Made by a program: the position numbers and the translations under genes
Notes under the pieces: model-generated
The model's database searches: none
Seen by the model: only the letters and a program-made list of their open reading frames with translations
What the model was told of the DNA's origin: nothing
NCBI RefSeq assembly: GCF_000422905.1
Contig: NZ_AUGY01000020.1
Location: 1 to 64,000, forward strand
Length of the DNA: 64,000 nt
Reading direction: 5' to 3'
Source of the DNA: Paenibacillus alginolyticus DSM 5050 = NBRC 15375
Lineage (GTDB): Bacteria > Bacillota > Bacilli > Paenibacillales > NBRC-103111
In this document: in pieces, positions 1 through 7,550 of the stretch
How the letters are laid out: every line of letters starts with the position of its first letter
Position numbering within the stretch: position 1 is the stretch's first letter

Positions 1-1
1 A

Positions 2-286
2 GAAGGTAGAATTTTCACAGTCCCCTCGATCAAGTGGATCCGCTACTTGAACAAAATACCTGCCTTTTCACTACCACGACAAGGCTTCACGGTAAAGGAG
101 GTGGCGCAGCGCTTGGAGGTATCTACTCATGTTGTCTATTATTGGCTTGATCATGGGATATTGCAGGGTCAGAAGATAGGACCGGGATTTCCTTGGGATA
201 TCCCGCTAGACGAGCAAAAAGAGATTGCACTACGACAACGTATTCAGGATTCTGGGCATCTTGAACCAGTCAAATTGCTGAAATAG
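2..286 (+). CDS. C-terminal part of a recombinase-like protein with a MerR/excisionase-type helix-turn-helix (5' end outside window)
   Basis: The frame is open from the left edge to a TAG after residues ending VKLLK, so the true start lies before the window. The visible 94 residues contain a helix-turn-helix of excisionase/MerR type (GFTVKEVAQRLEVSTHVVYY, then WLDHGILQG). Similar tails occur at the C-terminus of some serine recombinases and transposon proteins, so a recombinase C-terminus is the likely identity. The catalytic domain is not visible. A group II intron remnant lies just downstream, which fits a mobile-element scrap. It could also be a stand-alone DNA-binding protein. Confidence 0.5.
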   Translation, partial: EGRIFTVPSIKWIRYLNKIPAFSLPRQGFTVKEVAQRLEVSTHVVYYWLDHGILQGQKIGPGFPWDIPLDEQKEIALRQRIQDSGHLEPVKLLK

Positions 287-339
287 GGTTACTATGCTAT
301 AAAGTCCAAAACCAAATTGGGAGGCGTGCAGTATGAACT

Positions 340-1295
340 TACCTTCGGTATGCCCAGAGGTCTTTGTGTACCGTCTGCTTTCGGAATATATACGCGTCTG
401 ACCGGCTTTGGCCGATACGTCTTACTTCTCAGCGCATGCTGAAGCACTTCTAGATGGTGCTCCAACTTGGATTCAAAATGCCTTTACGGTCACCTGATCG
501 ATCCCTGCCGCTCCCCGGTTTCGCTTAACCTCTTTAAACGCATCCTCCAAGTTTGGTTTTGCCCATATCTTACTGATTAGACTGTACCATTTTCGTTCTT
601 CTTGCTTCTTTACTCCTTCACGTGAGTCATTGTCCTGCACTTGTTCCCCCATGCTCGTTCTCCTTCCCTTCCAGTTTCACGGTTTGTAGCCTCTCGGCAA
701 TCTCCGCTTCTCTGTCGGTACTCGCCCCGGACGGCTTCTCCTTATGTTCATTCCCCGGTTCTTCGCACTTCATGGCTCCCCGGCTTCTGTCTGGCACATG
801 GCTTCCCTCAATAACTCTTCTTCTCTGGTTTCGGGCTTCACACAAGTCTCCGCCTTTTGAGTCGCAGCTTGCACCGGCGATTTTTTTCTCACGCCGATTC
901 ACTTGCCTTTACGGCCTTTCTGGCAAGCTTTTTCGCTACTATCCCTACGTCTGACTTCTCACCATTTATAGCCCTTTCTTAACCATCACGGTCTTGTTAA
1001 AAGGTTACCGCTCTGAGCGGAAACGATGAGATCTCCTTGGGTCACATCATCCGACTTTCCCCCGAATCCAGTCCTCCTAACTTCCGAAGCCATCGGTGGT
1101 ATTGGACATCCCCTTCCCTTGCAGGGTGATCCGACTTCGTCAGCCAACATGGTATGCCGCCTGTTCCGGGTTTTGCCTTCGCATCCTCCGCACCTACCCT
1201 CACGGACTAAGCACTATGCGTTAGCTATGTACTTCCGCCACCTCGCGGTATACTGGAGACTTTCACTCCTAAGTCGGTTGCGCTGCCAAGCGCAC
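340..1295 (-). mobile_element. 5' remnant of a group II (class C-like) intron
   Basis: Read on the minus strand, the sequence starts at 1295 with GTGCGCTTGGCAGCGCAACC, the GUGCG 5' end of bacterial group II introns. About 640 bases of structured, non-coding RNA-like sequence follow, then a reverse transcriptase/maturase start at 652. Homology to the intron-encoded protein stops near 340, and no domain V or 3' end was found. The element is therefore truncated and cannot splice. The 5' end directly abuts a terminator-like hairpin at 1296-1336, the target preferred by class C introns. Open frames inside this stretch on either strand are RNA-domain artefacts. Confidence 0.75.
345..652 (-). pseudogene. 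ltrA-like: Group II intron reverse transcriptase/maturase, N-terminal fragment
   Basis: An ATG at 652 opens a frame beginning MGEQVQDNDSREGVKKQEE. It reaches the typical RT-0/RT-1 segment (AFKEVKRNRGAAGIDQVTV) and then hits a stop at 473-475. In a shifted frame the homology continues as [20 protein letters not shown], then [20 protein letters not shown], and is lost near 345. About 100 of some 420-470 residues are left, with at least one frameshift. The catalytic YADD region, maturase domain and HNH domain are absent. It is a dead gene. Confidence 0.75.
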
Positions 1296-1336
1296 AAAGG
1301 ACCCTCCTGTACATCACTGTACAAGGAGAGTCCTTT
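1296..1336. terminator. Terminator-like hairpin at the group II intron 5' exon junction
   Basis: The two arms (AAAGGACCCTCCTGTACA and TGTACAAGGAGAGTCCTTT) form a long near-perfect stem. On the minus strand the stem ends in CCTTT directly before the intron GTGCG. Class C group II introns insert just behind the stem of rho-independent terminators, so this is likely the original target terminator. The gene it once ended is not recognisable. Confidence 0.6.
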
Positions 1337-1614
1337 GTTAACGTTACTAAGGATGAGGTAAAACAAGCCGGACAATTAGCTCACTTAATCAGCACGAAGC
1401 GTGCAGGAGTATTGGCGGGATGGATGGTTTCATTATAATACAGGTTCCGTCATTCCCTACAGTCTCATTGAAGTATCGTTCTCCGTCCCTCAATATGCAG
1501 GTCATGTACTGAGTAACAAGAATTATTTTTTAACTAACAAAATTCAGATAGTTATTATCATGTAATCTAATCAGTTTCTTATTATATAGTTTTAACTTGG
1601 TTTCAAAATAGCTT
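1337..1614. other. Non-coding or decayed stretch
   Basis: On the plus strand about 33 codons stay open from inside the hairpin to about 1437 (VNVTKDEVKQAGQLAHLIST, then KRAGVLAGWMVSL), with no start or RBS. This may be a gene tail. Nothing else was recognised up to 1614. Confidence 0.3.
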
Positions 1615-1920
1615 CTATTTTTCAAAGTCCCGTGTCCATTCATACATCATTTTTAACATTATCAAATCCGATTTATAATGACATTTTTCAATACCAAGTT
1701 TTTGCTTTAGGTACCGAGTTAAAATCCTTATTCTACGTTTCCATAAAGGTGTATCAAGAAAAATAATTTTATCTGCCATTTCATATAAACATTGATATGA
1801 TTCTCTATCTGTTCCTTCAAATATCTAGGTCCCGTTTTTATCAATATCCATAATAACTTCAACTTGCTCATCTGCTGTGCGTTTAATGTAATTAAAGCTA
1901 TAAATAACTGCCCTTCCCTG
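1615..1920 (-). pseudogene. Decayed P-loop kinase-like protein (adenylate kinase-like / FlaR-type), C-terminal part
   Basis: The minus strand reads roughly NYIKRTADEQVEVIMDIDKN, an in-frame TAG where a Trp is expected, then IFEGTDRESYQCLYEMADKI and IFLDTPLWKRRIRILTRYLK, ending WTRDFEK. This matches the second half of the small adenylate kinase-like NTPases often annotated as DNA topology modulation protein FlaR. The N-terminal P-loop is missing and one stop interrupts the rest, so it is a pseudogene. Coordinates at the 5' side are approximate. Confidence 0.55.
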
Positions 1921-2005
1921 AGCGAAGGGCTGCCACAAGTCTGTCCGTTAGTTTAATGTCGTACCATTTTCATTCAAAAATCAAACAATTTATTAAAAAT
2001 AACAA

Positions 2006-2037
2006 ACCGGAACCCCTTATTTCCAAGGAGTCCCGGT
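2006..2037 (-). terminator. Rho-independent terminator of the ABC ATPase gene
   Basis: ACCGGAACCCCTT and AAGGAGTCCCGGT form a stem with two mismatches and a 6-base loop. Reading on the minus strand it is followed by TTGTTATTTTTAATAAATTG. It lies just behind the stop of the minus-strand ATPase at 2053. Confidence 0.65.
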
Positions 2038-2052
2038 CTTATAAATCACCTG

Positions 2053-2730
2053 TTAAACATCTTTAAATAACTGCCCATCCCGAAACCTCACAATCCGCTT
2101 CGCCTGCTGCGCAATCAATAAGTCATGCGTAATCAAAATAATCGTCCGACCTTGTGCATTTAATCTCTTTAAAATGTTTAAAATCTCTACACCAGTCTTC
2201 GAATCTAATGCTCCCGTAGGTTCATCCGCCAAAATGATCGACGGATCTCCTGCCAACGTTCGCGCAATAGCAACACGCTGCTGCTGTCCGCCAGATAGCT
2301 CCGATGGAAAGTGCTTCCTGCGATCCAGTAAATCCACCGCTTCCAACGCCTGTAGAACAAGCGGCACTCTTTCCCTTTTGCTCATACCCCGATAGATCAA
2401 AGGCAATTCCACATTCTCATAAGCACTTAACCTCGGCAGCAAGTTAAAACTCTGAAAAACAAAGCCAATCTTCCGATTACGAATCTCAGCGAGCCCAGAA
2501 TCCTTAAGCAAGTTTATTGCTTGACCATCCAGGTCATAGATACCTTTATCTACAACATCCAAACACCCGATGATGTTCATCAGCGTTGATTTGCCGGAAC
2601 CTGACGGCCCCATGATGGCCACGAACTCCTCTCCATGATCAATATCTAATGAGATATCATCTAATGCTTTAATCGTTTCCTCGCCCATCGTATAGTATTT
2701 ACTGGCATTTTCGATATGAATTAACGTCAT
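2053..2730 (-). CDS. ABC transporter ATP-binding protein, MacB/LolD/YknY type
   Basis: A 225-residue ATPase, full length for the family that powers MacB-like efflux or FtsX-like mechanotransmission permeases. Walker A (GPSGSGKST, residues 41-49), the Q-loop (FVFQSFNLLPRLSAYENV), the signature (LSGGQQQRVAIARTL), Walker B (IILADEPTGALDS) and the switch His (LITHD) are all present. An RBS (GGAGG) precedes the ATG. The usual partner permease is missing on both sides: upstream is a sigma-K fragment, downstream a terminator and a pseudogene. It is an orphan ATPase, either serving a permease encoded elsewhere or stranded by rearrangement. Confidence 0.85.
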   Translation of the reverse strand: MTLIHIENASKYYTMGEETIKALDDISLDIDHGEEFVAIMGPSGSGKSTLMNIIGCLDVVDKGIYDLDGQAINLLKDSGLAEIRNRKIGFVFQSFNLLPRLSAYENVELPLIYRGMSKRERVPLVLQALEAVDLLDRRKHFPSELSGGQQQRVAIARTLAGDPSIILADEPTGALDSKTGVEILNILKRLNAQGRTIILITHDLLIAQQAKRIVRFRDGQLFKDV

Positions 2731-2790
2731 AACCTACACCTCCATTACTTGCACTAAGTCCAAATAAATGAAGTATCTGATTCATATCCC

Positions 2791-3297
2791 TTACCTTTTC
2801 GCCTTATAAAACTCATGATAAAGCTTCATGAGCGCCCTTTTCTCAATTCGCGACACATACGAGCGCGAAATCCCTAATTCCTTCGCAATCTCCCGCTGCG
2901 TCCGCTCTTCCCCGCCAAGTTCCAGACCAAACCGGCCAACGATGACTTCCTTCTCGCGATCATCTAAAATTTCCAGATTGCGGTAAATTTTACTCTTCTC
3001 TATCTTCAACTGCACCTTATCCACGACATCATCTGCTTCTGTCCCGAGGATGTCGATCAATGTAATTTCATTCCCCTCTTTGTCCGTTCCGATGGGATCA
3101 TGCAAGGACACATCTTTACGCGTTTTCTTCAATGAGCGAAGATGCATAAGTATTTCGTTCTCGATACAGCGAGCCGCAAAAGTCGCGAGCTTGGTCCCTT
3201 TGTTCGGCGAGAACAACTCGATCGCTTTGATCAATCCGATCGTCCCGATCGAGAATAATCCTCGAGATCTTCCCCTGTGTTGTCGAATTTTTTGAGG
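2791..3297 (-). pseudogene. sigK: Sporulation sigma factor SigK, 3' fragment with frameshift
   Basis: Residues from [17 protein letters not shown] to the C-terminus ([13 protein letters not shown]) closely match RNA polymerase sigma-K. Region 2 ([20 protein letters not shown]), the [20 protein letters not shown] linker and region 4 with its helix-turn-helix ([20 protein letters not shown]) are intact. Just upstream, [12 protein letters not shown] is readable only in another frame because one base is missing near 3254-3258. Homology stops at about 3297, so roughly the first 60-70 residues are lost. It is either a dead partial copy or, less likely, the 3' half of a sigK gene split by an intervening element. 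The frameshift argues against the latter. Confidence 0.75.
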
Positions 3298-3642
3298 TTG
3301 TGGACACGAAGCAACGTAAAATTCCTTACTTAACAAATCTGTCCGTTAACTTAGCAAGGCTGCCAAACGACCTGGCGGCCTTGAATTATATAATAAAACT
3401 TTCGTTCTCCGTTGAAAAGGTTCAAATTACTGAAGCCTTAATGTCTTGTTTATTTAACTCTTGTTATTCGTTTGTTTGAAATTTATTGCAAACTCAACCT
3501 CCGTGGCGGACAGATAAATCTCAAAATTTCGTCATGATAACAAGAAACCCTTTTGCAACAAAAACAAAAAACCAGCACCCCCTAAGGAATACTTGTACTA
3601 CTAGTAGATTTGATCAAACAACAAATTTAATTGTCGTTTCTT
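3298..3642. other. Intergenic stretch, no gene recognised
   Basis: No convincing coding region, RNA or repeat element is seen. The 11-mer TCTGTCCGTTA at 3338-3348 also occurs at 1940-1950. Confidence 0.4.
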
Positions 3643-3985
3643 TCAATTCCTGGCTAACTTCCTAATTTCCGCAGCTACAACAGTTAAGCCTTTGCCATGT
3701 TCTCCCGCGCGTGACGTTTCAATAGAAGCATTCAGTGCAAGCTGATTGGTCTGAGAGTTATTCCGGTAATGAGCTCAGTAAACGTAAACGTAACAATTTG
3801 CGAAGATTGGTTACCAAGGGCAGAAATATCAGTGCCAATGTATTACGATGTCTCTAATCGAGTTCATTATTCAATGACTGTAAGTAGCGCAGCATTCTCT
3901 CTTTCTGACGTTTCCTTCGTTTCAACCGCTGAACTAGTCACTTCATCTCCATATTGGAAATATGACGCACCTGCTCAACCATTCC
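3643..3985 (-). pseudogene. Decayed methyl-accepting chemotaxis protein, signalling-domain fragment
   Basis: The minus strand carries the hairpin-tip signature [20 protein letters not shown] followed by [16 protein letters not shown] and a premature stop at 3643. Upstream, pieces such as [20 protein letters not shown] and EVTSSAVETKETSER sit in different frames. This is the conserved cytoplasmic domain of a chemoreceptor broken by several frameshifts and cut at both ends. The 203-codon plus-strand frame over 3769-4377 lies partly antisense to it and is not a gene. Confidence 0.7.
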
Positions 3986-4039
3986 AACGACGAGTTTCAA
4001 ATGATCCAATAAAAAATCACAACAAATTTCGTGATCCAC

Positions 4040-4246
4040 TCAAGCATCAGAAACATCGTTTTCCGTCGTTAACCGGTTATTCGGATGGTTTATATCATTT
4101 TGACAAAAACCAGATGGATAAATTTCTCTTCCTATATAAAAAAATCCAGTACGGAATGTCACTCCTTGGTTATAAGATTGATGTGCTTCATGTAGCATTT
4201 TACATTGGATACAGTAATACGTATCAGAGACCGCCTTTCTTTTCAT
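4040..4246 (-). CDS. Small hypothetical protein with a CxxC motif
   Basis: A 68-residue frame starting MKRKAVSDTYYCIQCKMLHE. GGAGG lies about 11 bases before the ATG, which supports translation. One CxxC (residues 12-15) is visible. There is no membrane segment and no recognised family. It lies in a decayed region, so it may be a remnant of something longer. Confidence 0.3.
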   Translation of the reverse strand: MKRKAVSDTYYCIQCKMLHEAHQSYNQGVTFRTGFFYIGREIYPSGFCQNDINHPNNRLTTENDVSDA

Positions 4247-4453
4247 GCATAAACATCCTCCAAATTTATCGATGTAAAATTGAAAACGTTTTTATTTATA
4301 TATTTAAAAAATTTCTAATCTTGAAGTTTAAGCTCTATATCATTGAGAATATGAGCATTGTTAAAAAGTTTGCTTAAACCCAAATATTGACTCAGCTTCG
4401 ATTTTAAATTCAATATATTTCACATTTTTAGAAATTAATTATATTTAACTTTG
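4247..4453. other. AT-rich intergenic stretch
   Basis: Strongly AT-rich, with no start codon preceded by a convincing RBS on either strand. No repeat was seen. Confidence 0.3.
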
Positions 4454-5388
4454 CTAGATATCATCATTCTCCGGTCTTCCGCTGCTCCAACAACGATTAT
4501 GAATCGGCTTCAGAATCTCCTGCACTTGCTTAAGCAGGTCATCGTTGATTGGCTCCTCGATCCAAGCGATGTTACGGCGTATGTTTTTCGGATTTGTGGA
4601 TCCAACCAGTGTAACCGGTATTTGCTCATTTTGAACAGAGAACTGTAAGGCCAGTTTTTCTAAGTTTTCTCCCCGTTCTTCACAGAATCGTATCGCTTTT
4701 GAGGCGAGTTCTTTTATCTCCTCATCAGCCGGATGCCAAAAAGGGACTCCCTTTTTACTTAAAAGTCCCATAGAAAGCGGAGATGCACTCATCAAACCGA
4801 CGTTTTTCTCTTTAACAAGCGGAAGTAGATCGAGTAATGTTGTGTTGTTTAATGAATAATGGCAGTACGATAACATAGTATCAATCTCAGCATTTTCCAA
4901 AATATACCGGAAGGTTTTCATCGGAAAACCTGTAACCCCGTAAAAACGAATTTGCCCTGTTGCTTCAAGCGTTGCAATGTAGGTATGCAAATCTCTGCTA
5001 CCTCCTCAAGTGAGGTATATTCAATATCATGCAGCTGGAAAATATCTACATAGTCGGTATTCAATCTCTGTAGGCTTTCTTCCAAGCTGAGAACAATACC
5101 TTCCGATGTAAAATCGTATTCCGTCCATTTGTAACGTCCGGCCTTGGTAGACAACAAATAGGAGTCGCGAGGTACGTCTTTCAGCGCCTTTCCTAAAATG
5201 ATTTCCGCTTTTAAAGGTCCGTATAAAGGCGCAGTATCAATAAAATTAATGCTTAAATCCAAAACCTCATGCACAGTTCGGATACCATCTTGTTCGTCTA
5301 CCTCACTAAACATCGAGCCAAGCGGCGATGTTCCAAAGCCTAGTACAGGTACTTGCAATCCCGTTTTTCCTAAGTGCCTCGTTTTCAT
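4454..5388 (-). pseudogene. Aldo/keto reductase (aldose/L-galactose dehydrogenase-like), single frameshift
   Basis: Starting at MKTRHLGKTGLQVPVLGFG, the N-terminal 150 residues carry the cofactor-binding start, the catalytic region (NFIDTAPLYGPLKAEIILGK) and LQLHD-like FQLHDIEYTSLEEV. At about 4949-4953 one A appears missing in GGCAAATTCG. The protein continues in the next frame with IRFYGVTGFPMKTFRYILE, then SYCHYSLN, to a normal C-terminus. The two halves together make a complete aldo/keto reductase of the type oxidising L-galactose, L-fucose or related aldoses. It is a recent pseudogene, or intact if the base is a sequencing error. Confidence 0.75.
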
Positions 5389-5403
5389 AAAACACCCCAT
5401 TCT

Positions 5404-5612
5404 TCAAATTGGCAAAATAGAAGCCAGAGCCGCCTGTACACAAATGATGTCTTCTTCTGAAGTTCCGCCTGAAACACCACCGATGCCCCTATCAAATGTG
5501 AATCGCGATAAATAGGTAACCCGCCGCCAAGTATTACCATTTTATCAATTTGCACAAGTCCGTGAAGTCGAAATTCTGAATCCAACTGCCGAGTAAGCCT
5601 TATTCTGAGCAA
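5404..5612 (-). pseudogene. GlcG/HbpS-like (heme-degrading domain family) remnant
   Basis: The minus strand reads KMVILGGGLPIYRDSHLIGA and then, after a frameshift near 5490, GGVSGGTSEEDIICVQAALA ending SILPI. These are the two conserved blocks of the GlcG/HbpS (DUF336) family. The N-terminal part is missing. Members often sit in operons for alcohol, glycolate or aldose oxidation, which fits the neighbouring reductase and dehydrogenase remnants. Confidence 0.65.
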
Positions 5613-5649
5613 TTTTCTCGCTCATCAACCTAGATTATGATGCTTGAAC

Positions 5650-6325
5650 CGGATCAAAATTGTGACAATCGTTAAATTTCTTTTAAGGATCCGCCATTTA
5701 CCATAGGACGCCACTTCTTCGGGATTTCCGAGACGTTCGATCGGCATTTTGCGAATGTTTCGCGTATAATAAACGATTGCTTCCTCCCTGTCCATCTTCA
5801 ATTTGGAGGCAAGGGATTCTGCAAAGCCGCCGGGACTTTCCCAAAGCGGCGTTCTGATTGAACCGGGAGTTACGACATTAACTCGAATCCCCATTGAGCC
5901 GAATTCATTCGATTAAGCTTTGGAGAGGCTGATCATGGCTGTTTTAAACATACTATAATCAGGTATGAGCGAATCGGGCTGGCGTCCGACCTCGGACGAG
6001 ATATTTATAATTACTCCTGCGTTCTGTTTTATCATATACGGAATGGCCACACGTGAAGTCCGTACCATACTCATGAAATTAGTCTCAAGAACTGAATCCT
6101 CTTCCAAATGCTTCAATCGCCTTTTCAATGATCAGAGTGGAATCATCAGTCGTACTAAAATCCGCAGAAACCGGCATCAACCGATCCGAATTTAATGCCA
6201 CAAGCGCATCAATTCTACGGTTTCCACCTACTACCTTAGCGCTTCCGACAAAAACACTTTCGTAACGGATAGTCCTATTCCCGCATTTGCTCCCGTTACA
6301 ACAACCACTTTGTCTTTAAGTTCAA
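5650..6325 (-). pseudogene. Short-chain dehydrogenase/reductase, decayed
   Basis: Fragments in several frames line up in order. They are the Rossmann start LKDKVVVVTGANAGIGLSVT (about 6325-6250), ETNFMSMVRTSRVAIPYMIK then GVIINISSEVGRQPDS with the catalytic-region Ser, PDYSMFKTAMISLSKA with the YxxxK motif, and GIRVNVVTPGSIRTPLWESP to RLGNPEEVAS. At least two frameshifts break it, and the last about 25 residues are replaced by unrelated sequence. It is a classical NAD(P)-dependent dehydrogenase remnant, part of the same decayed operon as the two genes downstream. Confidence 0.75.
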
Positions 6326-6759
6326 GTTCCGTATATCATTCTCCTCGTATAGTATTTCTTAAAGGTTGTTTTCAACCAATTTCCAGTACCCTAGGGTACT
6401 GGCGGCCGCCTTCAAAATTTCCATTTTTGTTCTTTGAAAATTTTATGAATTTTAATAATAAGGTATAGACTTTTCGGATTGCTTCCAAACAATGAATCTT
6501 AAGGATTCATTCGGGAAAATTCTCTTTTCTCCCGTAGCATAGTCTACTTTTAAAGTCTGTTTTCCTTGCACTCGTTTGGCACTTCTTACCCGCTGACTAT
6601 TCCCTTCGGCAGCCCATGCCCGACTAGCTAGCAGCATCGGGGCAGCTCATGGACCGGAGTGAGTTCTAATATGCGAGGGTGATTGATCTGCGAGCGCGCT
6701 GGGGGCAATCCGAAAAGTCCATATTCCCTTTGGATCCATAAAGAAAGGAGGTCATCCCC
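6326..6759. other. Non-coding stretch upstream of an IS110-family transposase, possible left end with bridge RNA
   Basis: No gene is seen here. In IS110-group elements the non-coding segment before the transposase encodes the bridge RNA, so part of 6480-6759 may be that region. This is inference. Element boundaries were not determined. A strong RBS (AAAGGAGG) precedes the transposase start at 6760. Confidence 0.35.
6468..6719. repeat. 15-bp perfect inverted repeat flanking about 220 bp
   Basis: GACTTTTCGGATTGC at 6468-6482 is repeated in reverse complement as GCAATCCGAAAAGTC at 6705-6719. The pair brackets the non-coding segment before the IS110 transposase and may belong to the element end. 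Confidence 0.5.
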
Positions 6760-7455
6760 TTGAAGCTGTTTGTCGGGATTGACGTAAGTTCGCAAGATAT
6801 GAAAGTCTGTTTCATGGGCAGTGATGGTGATTCCCTTCACTCGTTCACTGTGGACAATAATCTGGTTGGCGCTTCTTATTTACGTGATCAAATCGTTGCT
6901 TTCTCAGACAAAATGAAATCGACCGAGATTCATATTAGCCTTGAAGCAACCGCTGTTTGCAGCTGGCACCCAGCTATGTATCTTCACGAGGACAAGGCCC
7001 TGTCAGGAGCAATACATTGCCTTACAGCGAGTGACTCGCATGCGATTTCATCTTGTTAATAGTCTAACTCGTGAAAAACAGTACTTTCTTCAAAATCTGT
7101 TCTACAAGTGCAGCGCCTTTCGCACAGAAGTAGATAGCTCCGTCTTCGGACATGCCATTATGGAGCTTCTCTTCGAAAAGTATAGCCTTGACGAGATTGG
7201 TTCCATGGATGTAGCTGATTTGGCCGACTACTTAAAGGACAAAGGCCGAAACCGGTTCCCTGATCCTGAGAATGTAGCGAACTGCATTCAGAAAGCGGCC
7301 AGAGCTTCATACCGCTTATCCAAGTGCATTGAGGACTCGATTGATTTAGTTCTGGGAACATCGATCCAGTCCATCCGCAGTATTCAAGCTCAACTCAAGG
7401 AACTTGATAAAGCTATTGAGCGCATCCTGGAAGGTCTTGTAGGCTCGAATACCGC
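6760..7455 (+). pseudogene. IS110-family transposase, internally deleted and 3'-truncated
   Basis: The start MKLFVGIDVSSQDMKVCFMG is the first Asp block of the RuvC-like DEDD transposase domain. After SLEATAVCSWHPAMYLHEDK the frame shifts and about 40 residues are missing, including the usual DPIDA segment. Homology resumes as QEQYIALQRVTRMRFHLVNS, then REKQYFLQNLFYKCSAF and ARASYRLSKCIEDSID, to AQLKELDKAIERILEGL. The whole C-terminal transposase_20 domain with its catalytic Ser is lost after about 7455. The element cannot transpose by itself. Confidence 0.8.
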
Positions 7456-7476
7456 TGGACTTTACGTAGTGCTGGG

Positions 7477-7528
7477 GTAGCCTACAGAAGACCCATTAGT
7501 GATAGGTACTGGGTCTTCTGTAGGCTAC
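7477..7528. terminator. Perfect 19-bp hairpin between the IS110 remnant and the M24 gene
   Basis: The arms GTAGCCTACAGAAGACCCA (7477-7495) and TGGGTCTTCTGTAGGCTAC (7510-7528) are exact reverse complements around a 14-base loop. On the plus strand it is followed by TTAAACTGTTTTTGTT. It lies behind the minus-strand M24 gene as well, so it may act as a terminator in either direction. The length and perfection are unusual for a terminator. Confidence 0.5.
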
Positions 7529-7550
7529 TTAAACTGTTTTTGTTATCCGA

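Noticed and set aside
622..1361. Several open frames of 90-110 codons on both strands
   Set aside because: They lie in the structured RNA part of the group II intron remnant and show no protein family.
2791..4000. A skin-like sigK intervening element
   Set aside because: The recombinase tail is on the wrong side, no sigK 5' half is visible, and the 3' fragment itself carries a frameshift.
3769..4377. Open frame of 202 codons on the plus strand
   Set aside because: Its first part lies antisense to a recognisable chemoreceptor fragment, it has no RBS, and its second part runs into low-complexity AT-rich sequence.
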